In this document: piece by piece, positions 33,822-43,508 of the stretch
How positions within the stretch are numbered: position 1 is the first letter of the stretch
Layout of the letters: every line of letters begins with the position of its first letter
Source of the DNA: an uncultured bacterium
GTDB lineage: Bacteria > Pseudomonadota > Gammaproteobacteria > Burkholderiales > Burkholderiaceae_C
DNA length: 64,000 bases
NCBI GenBank assembly: GCA_903928495.1
Contig: CAIYQZ010000046.1
Location: 1-64,000 of the forward strand
Direction of reading: 5' to 3'
Program-made: the position numbers and the translations under genes
The notes under the pieces: generated by a model
Database searches by the model: none
Told to the model about the DNA's origin: nothing
The model's input: only the letters and a program-made list of their open reading frames with translations

Positions 33822-36257
33822 CTAGCGGGGGTAGGCAGATTCAAACTGTGCCACGGACAGCGGACGGGAAAACAAGTAGCCCTGCCCATAGTCACACCCA
33901 GCCGCTGCCAGCAACGCCCGCTGCTCTTCGGTTTCGATGCCTTCGGCAACCACCTGTATGCCCAGTTCGTGGGCCATCACGATGATGGCTTTGCACAGTG
34001 CCAGGTCTGTGCAACCCGGGGTCAGGTTGCGCACAAAGGCTCGGTCAATCTTGATGAAGTCGATGGAAAAGCGTTGCAGGTAAAACAGCGATGAGTAGCC
34101 CGTGCCAAAGTCGTCCAGCGAGATCTGCAGGCCTGCTTGCTCCAGCTCCAGCAGTTTGGCAGACGTGACATCGGACGCCTTCAGCAACAAACCCTCTGTG
34201 ATTTCCACACTGATGCATCGGCCGGGCAGGCCCATGTGTTGGAGCGTTTCCCCCCAGGGTTTGAGCTGCGTGTCCTGAAACTGAACCGGTGACTTGTTGA
34301 CACTCAACTGAAATTCGGGGTGCAGGGTGGTGCGCCACTGCTTGACCTGATGCGCCGCTTGTCTGAACACCCAGTCGCCAATGTCCACGATCATGCCGTT
34401 GGACTCGGCGATGGGGATGAACCTGTCGGGTGGCACCATGCCGCGCTCGGGATGGTGCCACCGCAGCAGTGCCTCCGCCTTGTGAATGGCGCCAGTGCCC
34501 AGGTTGACAATGGGTTGGTAGAACACTTCGAACTGGGATGACGCCAGTGCCACTCGCATGTCGGCCGTGAGGCGCAGCCGCTCCTGGGCTTCCTCCTGAA
34601 GCTTCAAGGTGAAAAAGCTGTATCGGTTGCGCCCTGTGTTCTTGGCTTCGTACAACGCCTGATCGGCGTGCTTGAGCAAGCTGGTGACCTCGGTGGCGTC
34701 CTGTGGGTACAGCGCGACGCCAAGGCTCGCAGCCACATAGACTTTTTCATTGCCCAACTGGTAGCCTGAAGCCAAGGTTTGAAGCAGTTGGTCGAGCAGG
34801 GCTTCCAAATCCGGTCTTGGGGGTACGGTGTTGAGAAGCACCGTGAATTCGTCGCCGCCCATGCGTGCGACTGTGTCCTGCGGCCCCAGGCACGACTGAA
34901 TCCGCAGAGCTGCTTCCTTCAGCAACTGGTCACCACTGTCGTGCCCCAGGGTGTCGTTGACCTCTTTGAAGTGGTCCAGGTCAATGAAAATCAGTGCCCG
35001 GGGTGGTGGTGGGTGGTGCAAGCCGCTGATGGCTGCCTGCAAGCGGCTTTGCAGCGTTCGACGGTTGGGCAACCCGGTGAGCGCGTCGAAATGGGCCTGC
35101 TGCCACACCGTGGCTTCCGCTGCTTTGCGGTCTGAGATGTCGGTGTGTGTGCCAATCATGCGCACGGGCTTGCCCTGTGCATCCCATTCGATGACCATGC
35201 CGCGTGTCAGCACCCATTTCCAGCTGCCATCTGCACAGCGCACGCGGTGCTCGTTGCTGTAGGTGGGCGTTTCCCGGTTGAAGTAGGCCTGTTGGTCGCG
35301 CTGCAGTTGGGCCTGGTCGTCGGGGTGGACGATGTCGGTGTAACCATCCGATGGTTGCCACACCTTGTCGTTGCTGTAGCCGTACATTTCCTTGTAGCGT
35401 TGGGAGTAGTACTCTCGTCCAGCCTGAATGTGCCAGTCCCACACCCCATCGCCGGTGCTGTCAAATGCCAGTTTCCAGCGGGCCTCGGACTCGTCGGCTT
35501 CGGCCTGAGCCAGTTTGCGCGCCGTCACATCCAGCATGATGCCGTTGCGTATCTGGCCCCACTCGTCTTCCCCGGCGAAATTCGAGGTCATGTGCACCCA
35601 CTTTTGCGTGCCATCCCGCAGGTTGATGCGGAACTCCACGTTCAAAGGGCCCCTCTGTTGCACGGCCGTCGTCACCGCTTGCTGCACGTGCAACCGGTCA
35701 TCGGGGTGCCTCATGTCACGCAACAGCGCGCCATTGGCCAACACGTCTGCAGGCGCTACGCCGTACAACTCGCGCGCCCCCGTGCTGACAAACAGGTATT
35801 CGCTGGTGCCCGACCTTGGAAAGCGGATGCGGTACAACATGCCGGGCACCTGGTCCGCCAGTTCTCGCAGCAGGCGCTCACTGCGCGCCAGCGCGTTTTG
35901 CGCCTGGTACTGTGCCGATATGTCTTCGACCGTGCCTTCGAAGTACAGCACCTGCCCCTGGTCGTCTTTCACCACGTGTGCTGTTTCCCGAATCCACGCC
36001 CGCTTGCGCGACTTGTGCCAGTAGATTTCGGACACAAAATCGGTCACGCCACCGTCTCGCTTCATCAACGCAATGAATTCGGCGCGCCGACCCGGCTGCA
36101 CATACCACTCACGGGCAATGTCATTCACCCCGGCGATGTGTTCGGCCTCTGTTTCGTATCCATTCAGCCGCACAAGCACCCGGTTGGAGCGCAGCATCCG
36201 CCCATCTTCAGAAGATCGATAGGCGCCGATCGGTAGCAGGTCAAACAGCGTGTTCAT
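33822..36257 (-). CDS. multi-PAS GGDEF-EAL protein, cytoplasmic
   Basis: An 811-aa soluble protein: three PAS/PAC domains (residues ~1-120, 125-250, 258-385), GGDEF (~390-545) and EAL (~560-805). The cyclase motif MGGDEF is intact, but the usual RxxD inhibitory site is GPQD, so Arg is lost and product inhibition is unlikely. EAL motifs are conserved (KAEALLRWHHPERG, LDDFGTGYSSLFYL, VVAEGIETEEQ). PAS1 includes WYVQPGRRAEFIALMKRDGG. It converges with xerD and is encoded just downstream of another EAL protein. Confidence 0.92.
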   Translation of the reverse strand: MNTLFDLLPIGAYRSSEDGRMLRSNRVLVRLNGYETEAEHIAGVNDIAREWYVQPGRRAEFIALMKRDGGVTDFVSEIYWHKSRKRAWIRETAHVVKDDQGQVLYFEGTVEDISAQYQAQNALARSERLLRELADQVPGMLYRIRFPRSGTSEYLFVSTGARELYGVAPADVLANGALLRDMRHPDDRLHVQQAVTTAVQQRGPLNVEFRINLRDGTQKWVHMTSNFAGEDEWGQIRNGIMLDVTARKLAQAEADESEARWKLAFDSTGDGVWDWHIQAGREYYSQRYKEMYGYSNDKVWQPSDGYTDIVHPDDQAQLQRDQQAYFNRETPTYSNEHRVRCADGSWKWVLTRGMVIEWDAQGKPVRMIGTHTDISDRKAAEATVWQQAHFDALTGLPNRRTLQSRLQAAISGLHHPPPPRALIFIDLDHFKEVNDTLGHDSGDQLLKEAALRIQSCLGPQDTVARMGGDEFTVLLNTVPPRPDLEALLDQLLQTLASGYQLGNEKVYVAASLGVALYPQDATEVTSLLKHADQALYEAKNTGRNRYSFFTLKLQEEAQERLRLTADMRVALASSQFEVFYQPIVNLGTGAIHKAEALLRWHHPERGMVPPDRFIPIAESNGMIVDIGDWVFRQAAHQVKQWRTTLHPEFQLSVNKSPVQFQDTQLKPWGETLQHMGLPGRCISVEITEGLLLKASDVTSAKLLELEQAGLQISLDDFGTGYSSLFYLQRFSIDFIKIDRAFVRNLTPGCTDLALCKAIIVMAHELGIQVVAEGIETEEQRALLAAAGCDYGQGYLFSRPLSVAQFESAYPR

Positions 36258-36308
36258 TTGTGAGCCACTCTATCAGCGCTGCCGTCGGTGGGGTTGACTG
36301 TGTGGATC

Positions 36309-38651
36309 TCAGAGGCAGTCGTGTTTGCCCTGCAGCCAGTCGGCCAAGGGCACCGGTTCACTGATGGCATAACCCTGGCTTTCTTCGATGCCGAGCGCTG
36401 TGACCTCAACCCTCAGTGCGGGCGAGCTGACGTATTCAGCTACCGTGGTCATGCCCAGGCTGTGAGCCACTTTGACCATCGACTCGACGATGACCCGATC
36501 CACACCCCCGCCCTGCACCAGCGGCTGGATGAAGCTTCCATCAATTTTGACGCTGTCCACCGGAAACCGCTTCAGGTAATCAAACGTGGCGATGCCTGTT
36601 CCGAAGTCGTCAATGGCCACCTGGCAACCCAGCTTGCGCAGGGCCGTGAGTGTTTGGGCCGCTGAGTCCAGGTCTGTCATGGCCATGCTTTCGGTCACTT
36701 CGAAAACGAGGCGCTCGGCGCTGATGGCGTACCGCTGTAGCAGGTTTGCCACCCAGCTCACCAGCTGATCGTCCATGACGGTCGGACCACTCAGGTTGAT
36801 GGCACATCGTGCACCCGGTCTGGATGTGGGTGATGCCATGGCCTGCAAGGTCATTTCAAGTACGGCCCTGTCGAGTTGCGGCATGAGGCCGGTCCGCATG
36901 GCGGGCGCCATGAACACGGCGGGCGTCAGCAGTGCACCGTCACCATCCCGCAACCGCACGAGTATTTCGGCTTTTGGCTGCGCAGGTGTCGGGGCGTGGC
37001 AATCGTTCGATACGATGGGTTGCGCCATCAGGACCAGGGAATGGCCTTCAATGGCTCGGCGGACTTTCTCTGCCAGGACCGACTCGTTGCGCAGTGCTTC
37101 CACCGCTGCTGCGGATATCTCCACCACCTCCAAACGGCGGAACTGCTGGGCACGGAACTCCGCTTGCACCAACAGCCCCAGTTGCATTTGTGCCGAACAG
37201 GCTTGCGCCAACGGGTAGTGAGCCAACGCCCCTGACACGACCCACGGGCTTGACCCCTCTGTGGTGTGGGCTCCGGCGCACACCCCGCTGATGCCGTCCA
37301 GCAGCGCCGATTGCTGGTGTGCCGCGCCCAACCACAATCCCCTGAACACCCCCAGGCCAGTGCGACTCCACCACACGTTGTGAGGCAGGGTGCGAAGCCG
37401 GTCCGACATGTCAAGGTCACGCGTGTAGAGGTCATTGAATCCGCTGCTCAGGTGCCTTTGCCTGGACGGCCCGGAACACACACTGACCAGCAGTCTGACC
37501 TGCCCCCCGGGCTGTCCCTCGTCCATGGGCGCGTCGAGTTTTTTGAACAATGCCGCTTCGTTTCCCAGCCCTGTCAAGGGGTCGATCAGCGCTGCGCTGG
37601 CCAGACGCTGCTCGGAGCGGCGGCGTTCAGCCATGGATGCAGCCACCACCAGCAACACACCGGAGCCTGCCAGCAGGTAGAGGATGAGGGTCAGTGGCAA
37701 GGTGTCGTCGCCTGACCATTCAGGTTGCCGCTTCAGGTAGGCCAGCGTGAACAGCACCAGCGCTGCGGCACCCATGAGCATCGTGTGGATGAGGAAGGGT
37801 GGCGCACGCAGTGCAAGCAACACCAGCAAGGGCATCAGCCCATACAGTGCGGCTTGTGCCAGGTCTGGCCGATCTGCCAACAACATGCTGACCACGGCCA
37901 CCGTCAGCAACAGGGTGAAGAAAATCCCCACGCGGTGCGTCAGGGCTGCCTGCAGCAGTTGCTTCGGGCGATCGACATGCTTGCCGTCGCGCTGCCGCAT
38001 GGTCAGCCATGAGGCCACCGGCGCAAACAGCCAGGCACCGCTTGTTTCCAGCAACCAGTAGGTGCTCAGTACCCACACCACGGGCAGGTTGGCGGGCCAA
38101 TGACCCGTCCACCACAGGCCTGCCGTTCCCACCAACGCTGCCAGCACCGACCCGCCGGCCGCCTGCGCCCTCAATATGGCCAGCAGACTTGGCAAGCTGG
38201 CAAATGGCTGCGAGCCATCGGCCCACAGGCCCGGCGTGCGCCAGCGCACCCATGCCGGGCCACACATGGCCGCAACGGCAGTCCACAGCGCTGCAGACAG
38301 TGACCAGTCTCGAAACAACATGGCCCACAGGCCCACCCCCAAACCAGTGGCTGCCAGACCGGCCAGGGCGTATCGGACAGCCAGCGCCAGCCCGATGCCC
38401 GCCGACGGCCAGAACAATGCAAAACCTGCCTCATCAGGGCGCTGTACGTACGACACAGCGGTCAGGCCGGCCAGGCCCAAGGCCACCCATGACAGGCGAA
38501 GCCAGTCTTTCGCTGTGAGTGGTTCTGTGTGTGGATGCACTGCCGTGGACAGCGTTGGAAAAAAGGGCCGATGGGTTGAGGTTGAGCGGAAAAGGAAATC
38601 AGTCTTCCAGCACGCGCACCTTAACGCTTTTGCCTTTGATGCGCCCGGCAT
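36309..38651 (-). CDS. membrane EAL phosphodiesterase with degenerate GGDEF
   Basis: A 780-aa track ORF starting inside dbpA; a GTG at 38540 (VHPHTEPLTAKDWLRLSW) is a plausible later start. A MASE1-like membrane domain of about eight helices is followed by a degenerate GGDEF. It keeps IDPLTGLGNEAALFKKL, but TGLGVF stands where GGDEF is expected. A C-terminal EAL domain (~530-775) follows. The EAL motif is EILVR and catalytic DDFGTG is present, so phosphodiesterase activity is plausible. The degenerate GGDEF may serve as a GTP-sensing or structural module. Confidence 0.87.
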   Translation of the reverse strand: MPGASKAKALRCACWKTDFLFRSTSTHRPFFPTLSTAVHPHTEPLTAKDWLRLSWVALGLAGLTAVSYVQRPDEAGFALFWPSAGIGLALAVRYALAGLAATGLGVGLWAMLFRDWSLSAALWTAVAAMCGPAWVRWRTPGLWADGSQPFASLPSLLAILRAQAAGGSVLAALVGTAGLWWTGHWPANLPVVWVLSTYWLLETSGAWLFAPVASWLTMRQRDGKHVDRPKQLLQAALTHRVGIFFTLLLTVAVVSMLLADRPDLAQAALYGLMPLLVLLALRAPPFLIHTMLMGAAALVLFTLAYLKRQPEWSGDDTLPLTLILYLLAGSGVLLVVAASMAERRRSEQRLASAALIDPLTGLGNEAALFKKLDAPMDEGQPGGQVRLLVSVCSGPSRQRHLSSGFNDLYTRDLDMSDRLRTLPHNVWWSRTGLGVFRGLWLGAAHQQSALLDGISGVCAGAHTTEGSSPWVVSGALAHYPLAQACSAQMQLGLLVQAEFRAQQFRRLEVVEISAAAVEALRNESVLAEKVRRAIEGHSLVLMAQPIVSNDCHAPTPAQPKAEILVRLRDGDGALLTPAVFMAPAMRTGLMPQLDRAVLEMTLQAMASPTSRPGARCAINLSGPTVMDDQLVSWVANLLQRYAISAERLVFEVTESMAMTDLDSAAQTLTALRKLGCQVAIDDFGTGIATFDYLKRFPVDSVKIDGSFIQPLVQGGGVDRVIVESMVKVAHSLGMTTVAEYVSSPALRVEVTALGIEESQGYAISEPVPLADWLQGKHDCL

Positions 38652-39996
38652 TCAACCGGCTGGCCACTTGGGCTGCAATGCTTCTGTCCACCGCCACGTA
38701 GGTGGACCACTCGTTCACATTAATTTTGCCCACCTGCTCGCGGGTGTAGCCCAGGTCTGCGGTCAGTGCGCCCAGCACGTCGCCGGGGCGGATTTTTTCT
38801 TTGCGGCCACCCTGGATGTGCAGCGTGACCATGGGCGGCATCAGCGGGCCTTGGCCGGTGGGGGTGAGTTCGGCCAGTGGGCTCCACACGGTTTCCTTCT
38901 TCTGCAGCACCTCGATCTTGCCCACGTTGCCCATCTCGTTCATGCTGGCCAGGTTGAGCGCCAGCCCGGTTTCACCCGCCCGGCCGGTGCGGCCGATGCG
39001 GTGGATGTGCACTTCGGAATCAGGCGTCACGTCTACGTTGATGACGCAGGCCAAGGATGCAATGTCCAGACCGCGCGCGGCCACGTCGGTGGCCACCAGC
39101 ACAGAGCAGCTTTTGTTGGCAAAACGCACCAGCACCTGGTCGCGCTCGCGCTGTTCCAGTTCGCCAAACAGGGCCAGGGCGCTGTGGCCTTCGGCGCGCA
39201 GCACGTCCACCAGGTCGCGGCACTGGGCCTTGGTGTTGCAAAACGCCAGCGTGCTGGCGGGGCGAAAGTGCGCCAGCAACTGGCCCACGGTGTGCAGGCG
39301 CTGGCTGTCTTTCACTTCGTACCAGCGTTGCTCGATCTGGTTGCCGGTGTGCTGGGCTTCCACCTTCACGGTGACGGGGTCGCGCATGAACTGGGCGCTC
39401 AGCTTGGCAATGCCTTCGGGGTAGGTGGCCGAAAACAGCAGGGTCTGGCGGGTTTTGGGGCACTGTTTGGCCACTTTCACGATGTCGTCGAAAAAGCCCA
39501 TGTCCAGCATGCGGTCGGCTTCGTCCAGCACCAGGGTGTTGAGGGCCTCCAGGTCCAGGCTGCCGCGCTCCAGGTGGTCTATCACACGGCCGGGCGTGCC
39601 CACCACGATGTGTGCGCCGTGTTCCAGGCTGGCGATTTGCCCACGAAGGGGCACGCCACCGCACAACGTCACGACCTTGATGTTGTCTTCAGACCGCGCC
39701 AGGCGGCGGATTTCGGTGGTGACCTGGTCGGCCAGTTCGCGCGTGGGGCACAGCACCAGCGTTTGCACGGCAAAGCGGCGGGGGTTCAGGTTGGCCAGCA
39801 GCGTGAGCGCGAAGGCAGCGGTTTTGCCGCTGCCGGTTTTGGCTTGGGCAATGATGTCTTTGCCCAGCAGCGCCGCAGGCAGGCTGGCCGCCTGGATGGG
39901 CGTCATGGCGGTGTAGCCCAGGGCCGTGAGGTTGGCCAGCGTAGCGGGGGTGAGGGGGAGGGTGCTGAAGTCAGCGGAACCGGCAGGAGAGGTCAT
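38599..39996 (-). CDS. dbpA: ATP-dependent RNA helicase DbpA
   Basis: A 465-aa DEAD-box protein: Q-motif MTPIQAASLPAAL, Walker A AQAKTGSGKT, PTRELA, VGTPGR, VLDEADRML, FSATYP, ARGLDI and HRIGRTGRAG. The C-terminal RNA-binding domain (KEKIRPGDVLGALTADLGYT, VNEWSTYVAVDRSIA) is that of DbpA, which targets hairpin 92 of 23S rRNA during large-subunit assembly. The 198 bp between it and the sulfatase gene hold no recognised gene, only a short CAGCT-TCGG-AGCTG hairpin near 40032-40045. Confidence 0.95.
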   Translation of the reverse strand: MTSPAGSADFSTLPLTPATLANLTALGYTAMTPIQAASLPAALLGKDIIAQAKTGSGKTAAFALTLLANLNPRRFAVQTLVLCPTRELADQVTTEIRRLARSEDNIKVVTLCGGVPLRGQIASLEHGAHIVVGTPGRVIDHLERGSLDLEALNTLVLDEADRMLDMGFFDDIVKVAKQCPKTRQTLLFSATYPEGIAKLSAQFMRDPVTVKVEAQHTGNQIEQRWYEVKDSQRLHTVGQLLAHFRPASTLAFCNTKAQCRDLVDVLRAEGHSALALFGELEQRERDQVLVRFANKSCSVLVATDVAARGLDIASLACVINVDVTPDSEVHIHRIGRTGRAGETGLALNLASMNEMGNVGKIEVLQKKETVWSPLAELTPTGQGPLMPPMVTLHIQGGRKEKIRPGDVLGALTADLGYTREQVGKINVNEWSTYVAVDRSIAAQVASRLNAGRIKGKSVKVRVLED

Positions 39997-40194
39997 GCAG
40001 GATTATCGGTGGTGGGTGTGTCAGGCCCTCCCCAGCTTCGGAGCTGTTCAATTTGGTCTGTCGTGCGTTCACGAGACCATCAGTCTTCGTCGGCATCAGG
40101 CACAACGCGGGACTTGCAATCACTCTTTGAAAAAATGGCAGATGTGCTCCCGACGCATGGGCGCACGCATATACCGAAGGCGCATTTTAGAGCA

Positions 40195-41634
40195 CTAGTG
40201 CCCAGGTACCGGGCTCGCTCCCGCAGGGCCTTTTTGCAAAGCGGCCTCGCGGCCACCAAACCGTGCAATGAGCGCGTCTTGATCTGCCTTGGCCCGTTGG
40301 TCAACGGCTTTCGGATCCAGCATCTGCGTCAGAAGTGTCTCCATCTGCTCGCACACAGAACGATGTTCCTCTTTCATTGCGAGGTTTGAACATTGTCCGG
40401 GATCGACGGCAATATCAAACAGCTCGGGCTCGAACCCCACGTAGTGGTGATAAGTCCAACGACCTTGCCGCACCAGATAGGCCGCGCTTGGCGACCCGAC
40501 CGCGTGATATTCACTGAAACCCACACGTTGTGCGTCGTCGGCCTCATTCGCAATGGCGATCAGCGAACGGCCAGGCAACGAGCTGTCTGCTGGGAGACTG
40601 GCGCCATCAAGCAGCGTCGGCCCGATGTCGATCAGGTTGGTATTGGTGTTGCAAACCTTACCTTCTGGAATCCCAGGGCCCGCCAAGATCAATGGAACGT
40701 TGGTGGCTTCGCGATACAGCGTCGATTTATTCCACATGCCGCGAACACCTTGGTTGTCGCCGTGATCGCTGCTCATGATCACGCGTGTTTGCCCTTGTAA
40801 TCCGGACTGCTGGAGTGCACCAAGTACTTTGCCGATTTGCTCATCTATGAAGATCGTCAAGGCGTAATAGCAAGCCAATGCCAATCGGCGGCGTTCAGGA
40901 GTGCCCAATTCAGAATCGGCATTTGAGAAGTCTGCATGCCGCTGCACCCACGGATGACGCCGGTAACCATCCTGCGGATGCAGCCTGGGGGCAGGAATGG
41001 CACTCACGTCAATGAGATCAAGGTATCGCTGTGGCACGACCAGTGGGAAATGCGGAGCCACGAAGCCGACAAACAGCGTCCATGGGGCAGCATCTTTCTC
41101 GGCTGCGCGATCTTGTAGCCACTGCGCGGCATGATCGGCTGACTGCATGTCATAGCGGTTATAGCTTGACTCGCCGGCGCCAAGTTCGTCGAACAAGTGA
41201 GAGGTGCGAGGCTCGATCGGAAGCGGGTTGCGCACCGAGCCCCAAACCTGCCCAATGCCGTGTGCCAGATGCAAAGGATCGTGTTGCACGGAAAAACCGG
41301 TGGGTGCGGTCGCGCTTACAAAATGGAGCTTGCCTACGGACTCCACCCGATGTCCTGCCTTTTGCAGTGCGTGCCCCCAAGATGGAACTCGGCCATCGTA
41401 GCCCATGGCATTGTCCCAATAGCCAATGTTGTGGACCCACCGCCCCGTTGCCAAGGCCGCGCGGGCTGGCACGCAAATAGGAGATGGCGTCAGGGCCTGA
41501 GTGAATCGCGTGCCACGCGCAGCCAGCGCATCCAAATGCGGCGTTTTGACGAAGGGATGCCCTGCGCAGCCCATGGCATGCGCGTCTTGTTCGTCAGTCA
41601 GCAAGATGAGTGTGTTGTAGTGTTGGTGCGTCAT
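40195..41634 (-). CDS. type I sulfatase, cytoplasmic
   Basis: A 479-aa sulfatase/alkaline-phosphatase-fold enzyme. The metal site begins ILLTDEQDAHAMGC. The formylglycine Cys is in SPICVPARAALATG (CxPxR). Other features are GYWDNAMGYDG, VESVGKLHFV, FVGFVAPHFPLVVP and a second metal site SSDHGDNQGVRGMWNKSTLY. No signal peptide, so it would act on an imported sulfate ester. Resemblance to choline-sulfatase/arylsulfatase-like enzymes is general; the substrate is unknown. It is the distal gene of the reverse-strand island. No formylglycine-generating enzyme is in the window. Confidence 0.88.
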   Translation of the reverse strand: MTHQHYNTLILLTDEQDAHAMGCAGHPFVKTPHLDALAARGTRFTQALTPSPICVPARAALATGRWVHNIGYWDNAMGYDGRVPSWGHALQKAGHRVESVGKLHFVSATAPTGFSVQHDPLHLAHGIGQVWGSVRNPLPIEPRTSHLFDELGAGESSYNRYDMQSADHAAQWLQDRAAEKDAAPWTLFVGFVAPHFPLVVPQRYLDLIDVSAIPAPRLHPQDGYRRHPWVQRHADFSNADSELGTPERRRLALACYYALTIFIDEQIGKVLGALQQSGLQGQTRVIMSSDHGDNQGVRGMWNKSTLYREATNVPLILAGPGIPEGKVCNTNTNLIDIGPTLLDGASLPADSSLPGRSLIAIANEADDAQRVGFSEYHAVGSPSAAYLVRQGRWTYHHYVGFEPELFDIAVDPGQCSNLAMKEEHRSVCEQMETLLTQMLDPKAVDQRAKADQDALIARFGGREAALQKGPAGASPVPGH

Positions 41635-41717
41635 GAACTAAGGCCTTTGGAGCATCCATCTGACGGCGATGCAATAAAGGCAATCCTTTGTGTAACCCAG
41701 GCGAGAGCCATCAGCGA

Positions 41718-41892
41718 CTAAACAAATCGCTGCGGATCGATCGGCATGACATCGTGATGCCCCTCGACTTGAGCGTGTTTGAAGCGACGGTCTTTTTGAG
41801 TGCCGGTAGAGACGCTGCCACCCTGAGCTGCCTTGTATGACAAATGAAGCGCCTGCGACACCAAGCAGGGCAGCACGACGTCCCAAGTTCAT
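41718..41892 (-). pseudogene. frameshifted small Tat-signal ORF between the sulfatases
   Basis: Starting 20 bp after the upstream sulfatase, frame 1 reads MNLGRRAALLGVAGASFVIQ, a convincing Tat-type signal, then deteriorates. Another frame of the same DNA reads KAAQGGSVSTGTQKDRRF and then KHAQVEGHHDVMPIDPQRFV before a TAG, with protein-like composition. Joining them needs a single frameshift and would give a ~58-residue exported protein. It may be a broken gene, a sequencing error or coincidence. No family recognised. Confidence 0.35.
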
Positions 41893-41912
41893 AGTGAGGC
41901 TTTATCGAAAAA

Positions 41913-43484
41913 TCAAGCCGGGCCAACCGCCTCAGGCAATGGGTTTCGGATGTCATTGGGGCGGCTCATCAGCCGCTGCATCAACTCGTCACGCAAACCA
42001 CGGTGGTTTGGATCGTCAAAACGGTTGATGCATTCGCAGGGATCGTTGTCCAAGTCATACATCTCACCTACGCCACTGCCCAGCTCAAGGGTGAGCTTGG
42101 CGGTGCGCGTTCGCACTGTGCGCAGATCCAAAGCCACGCCGCAGCGCGATGGCCCCAGTCGCCACTCGTTGTAGGCATGATCGCGTGGTGCATCGTGCAT
42201 ACCCTCAAGGAGGCTGCGCAGGCTTGTGCTGTGAATGGCAGAGCGCACTGGTGTCGATGCGTAGTCGCCAAACGTGGCCGCCAAATCGAGTGTGGAGACT
42301 GGATCAGTGATCACACGGTCGACTGCAACACCCGGTCCTCGCATGATCATGCCAACGCGCAACAGGCCTTCATAGTGCATCGGGCCCTTGAGCATCAGGC
42401 CATGGTCGCCGAGCAATTCACCGTGGTCAGACGTGAAAACCACCAAGGTGTTGTCCGCCAAGCCGGCGTCTTGAAGCGCATTGAGCATGCGCCCAACCTG
42501 ATGATCAACCAAAGAAATCATGCCGTAATAGTTGGCAATGATCTCTCGCAACTGCCCGTCGGTTTGGACCGGCATGCGCGAATATTCCTCACGAACTTTT
42601 CGACTCTCGGGCGTTCCACCCGGTGTGTTTTCCAGCGCTGCGCGGTGCCACCATGGCCGGCGCTCCAGATCACGGCTGCGATGCTCCGGAAGGTCCACGT
42701 CCTCTGGTCGATGCATCCAGCACCAAGGCGCAGGGGCATCGAAAGGATGATGGGGATCTGCCATGGACACCCAGGCACAAAACGGCTGAACCGGCGCTCC
42801 AGCGTGCTTGGCGTTGCGTTGGTGGCGGCCTTGCTCGCTCAGGTACGCAACTGTTCGATCGCCAACCCAGGTGCTGTTGTGCCACGCTGTTGGCAAGGCG
42901 CTGTTGTGGGTTTGGGCGGCAGTGGTGTTGGGCGCAAACCTCTTTGCATACATCGCGTCCTTCACGTCGCCCAGTCCATCTGCGTGGTACCAGCGTTCGT
43001 AATGCAAGCCACCAGGGCTTCGCTCAGGCAGCCAGTAGTTGTGCCCCAATTGCATCAGCTCGACGTTTTCAAAGCCCATGTATGGACCTTGCCAATCATC
43101 AGCAAACAGATGGGAGCTTGGAATGTTTTCGCAACGCCCGGTCGGTCGGTTGCCGTATGAGTGATTGCTGGAGAAATGTGCCTTGCCAATGAATCGGGTG
43201 TCGTAGCCCGCTTTGGCCAGCGATCCTGCAAAGCCTTGTGCAGCGATGCTTTCTTCCAGATCGATGCCGTTGTCACACACCCCGCTGGTGAGCGGCAGCA
43301 TGCCCGTGAGCACGGCGCTCCTGGCGGGCATGCACACAACATTCGGAGTGATGCAGTTGGAAAATCGCGTGCCTTGCCGCGACAGCAGGTCCAGATGCGG
43401 CGTTTGGACGCGTCGCCCCTCAAAGCCAAAGCAATCGCCTCGGTGCTGATCGCTCATGATGAGCAAAATGTTGGGAGCTGTCAT
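41913..43484 (-). CDS. type I sulfatase, cytoplasmic (second)
   Basis: Start set at MTAPNILLIMSDQHRGDCFG (523 aa). The metal/active-site motifs are MSDQHRGD and the formylglycine Cys in NVVCMPARSAVLTG. Others are RFIGKAHFSSNH, WVSMADPHHPFDAPAPWC, FTSDHGELLGDHGLMLKGPM, and a C-terminal YDLDNDPCECINRFDDP typical of arylsulfatases. No signal peptide. It is only distantly like the neighbouring sulfatase, so this is a pairing rather than a recent duplication. It follows the TctC gene by 24 bp and is presumably co-transcribed. Confidence 0.9.
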   Translation of the reverse strand: MTAPNILLIMSDQHRGDCFGFEGRRVQTPHLDLLSRQGTRFSNCITPNVVCMPARSAVLTGMLPLTSGVCDNGIDLEESIAAQGFAGSLAKAGYDTRFIGKAHFSSNHSYGNRPTGRCENIPSSHLFADDWQGPYMGFENVELMQLGHNYWLPERSPGGLHYERWYHADGLGDVKDAMYAKRFAPNTTAAQTHNSALPTAWHNSTWVGDRTVAYLSEQGRHQRNAKHAGAPVQPFCAWVSMADPHHPFDAPAPWCWMHRPEDVDLPEHRSRDLERRPWWHRAALENTPGGTPESRKVREEYSRMPVQTDGQLREIIANYYGMISLVDHQVGRMLNALQDAGLADNTLVVFTSDHGELLGDHGLMLKGPMHYEGLLRVGMIMRGPGVAVDRVITDPVSTLDLAATFGDYASTPVRSAIHSTSLRSLLEGMHDAPRDHAYNEWRLGPSRCGVALDLRTVRTRTAKLTLELGSGVGEMYDLDNDPCECINRFDDPNHRGLRDELMQRLMSRPNDIRNPLPEAVGPA

Positions 43485-43508
43485 GGCGACCCTGTGCTGC
43501 ACGGTGGA

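Noticed and set aside
40192-40201. GCACTAGTGC palindrome at the sulfatase stop, considered as an attachment site for the island
   Set aside because: Ten-base palindrome with no second copy noticed at the other edge and no integrase in the island.
38176-40389. 737-aa plus-strand ORF antisense to dbpA and the EAL gene
   Set aside because: His/Gln/Val/Gly-rich composition and no motif; it mirrors the codon periodicity of the strongly supported dbpA gene on the other strand.
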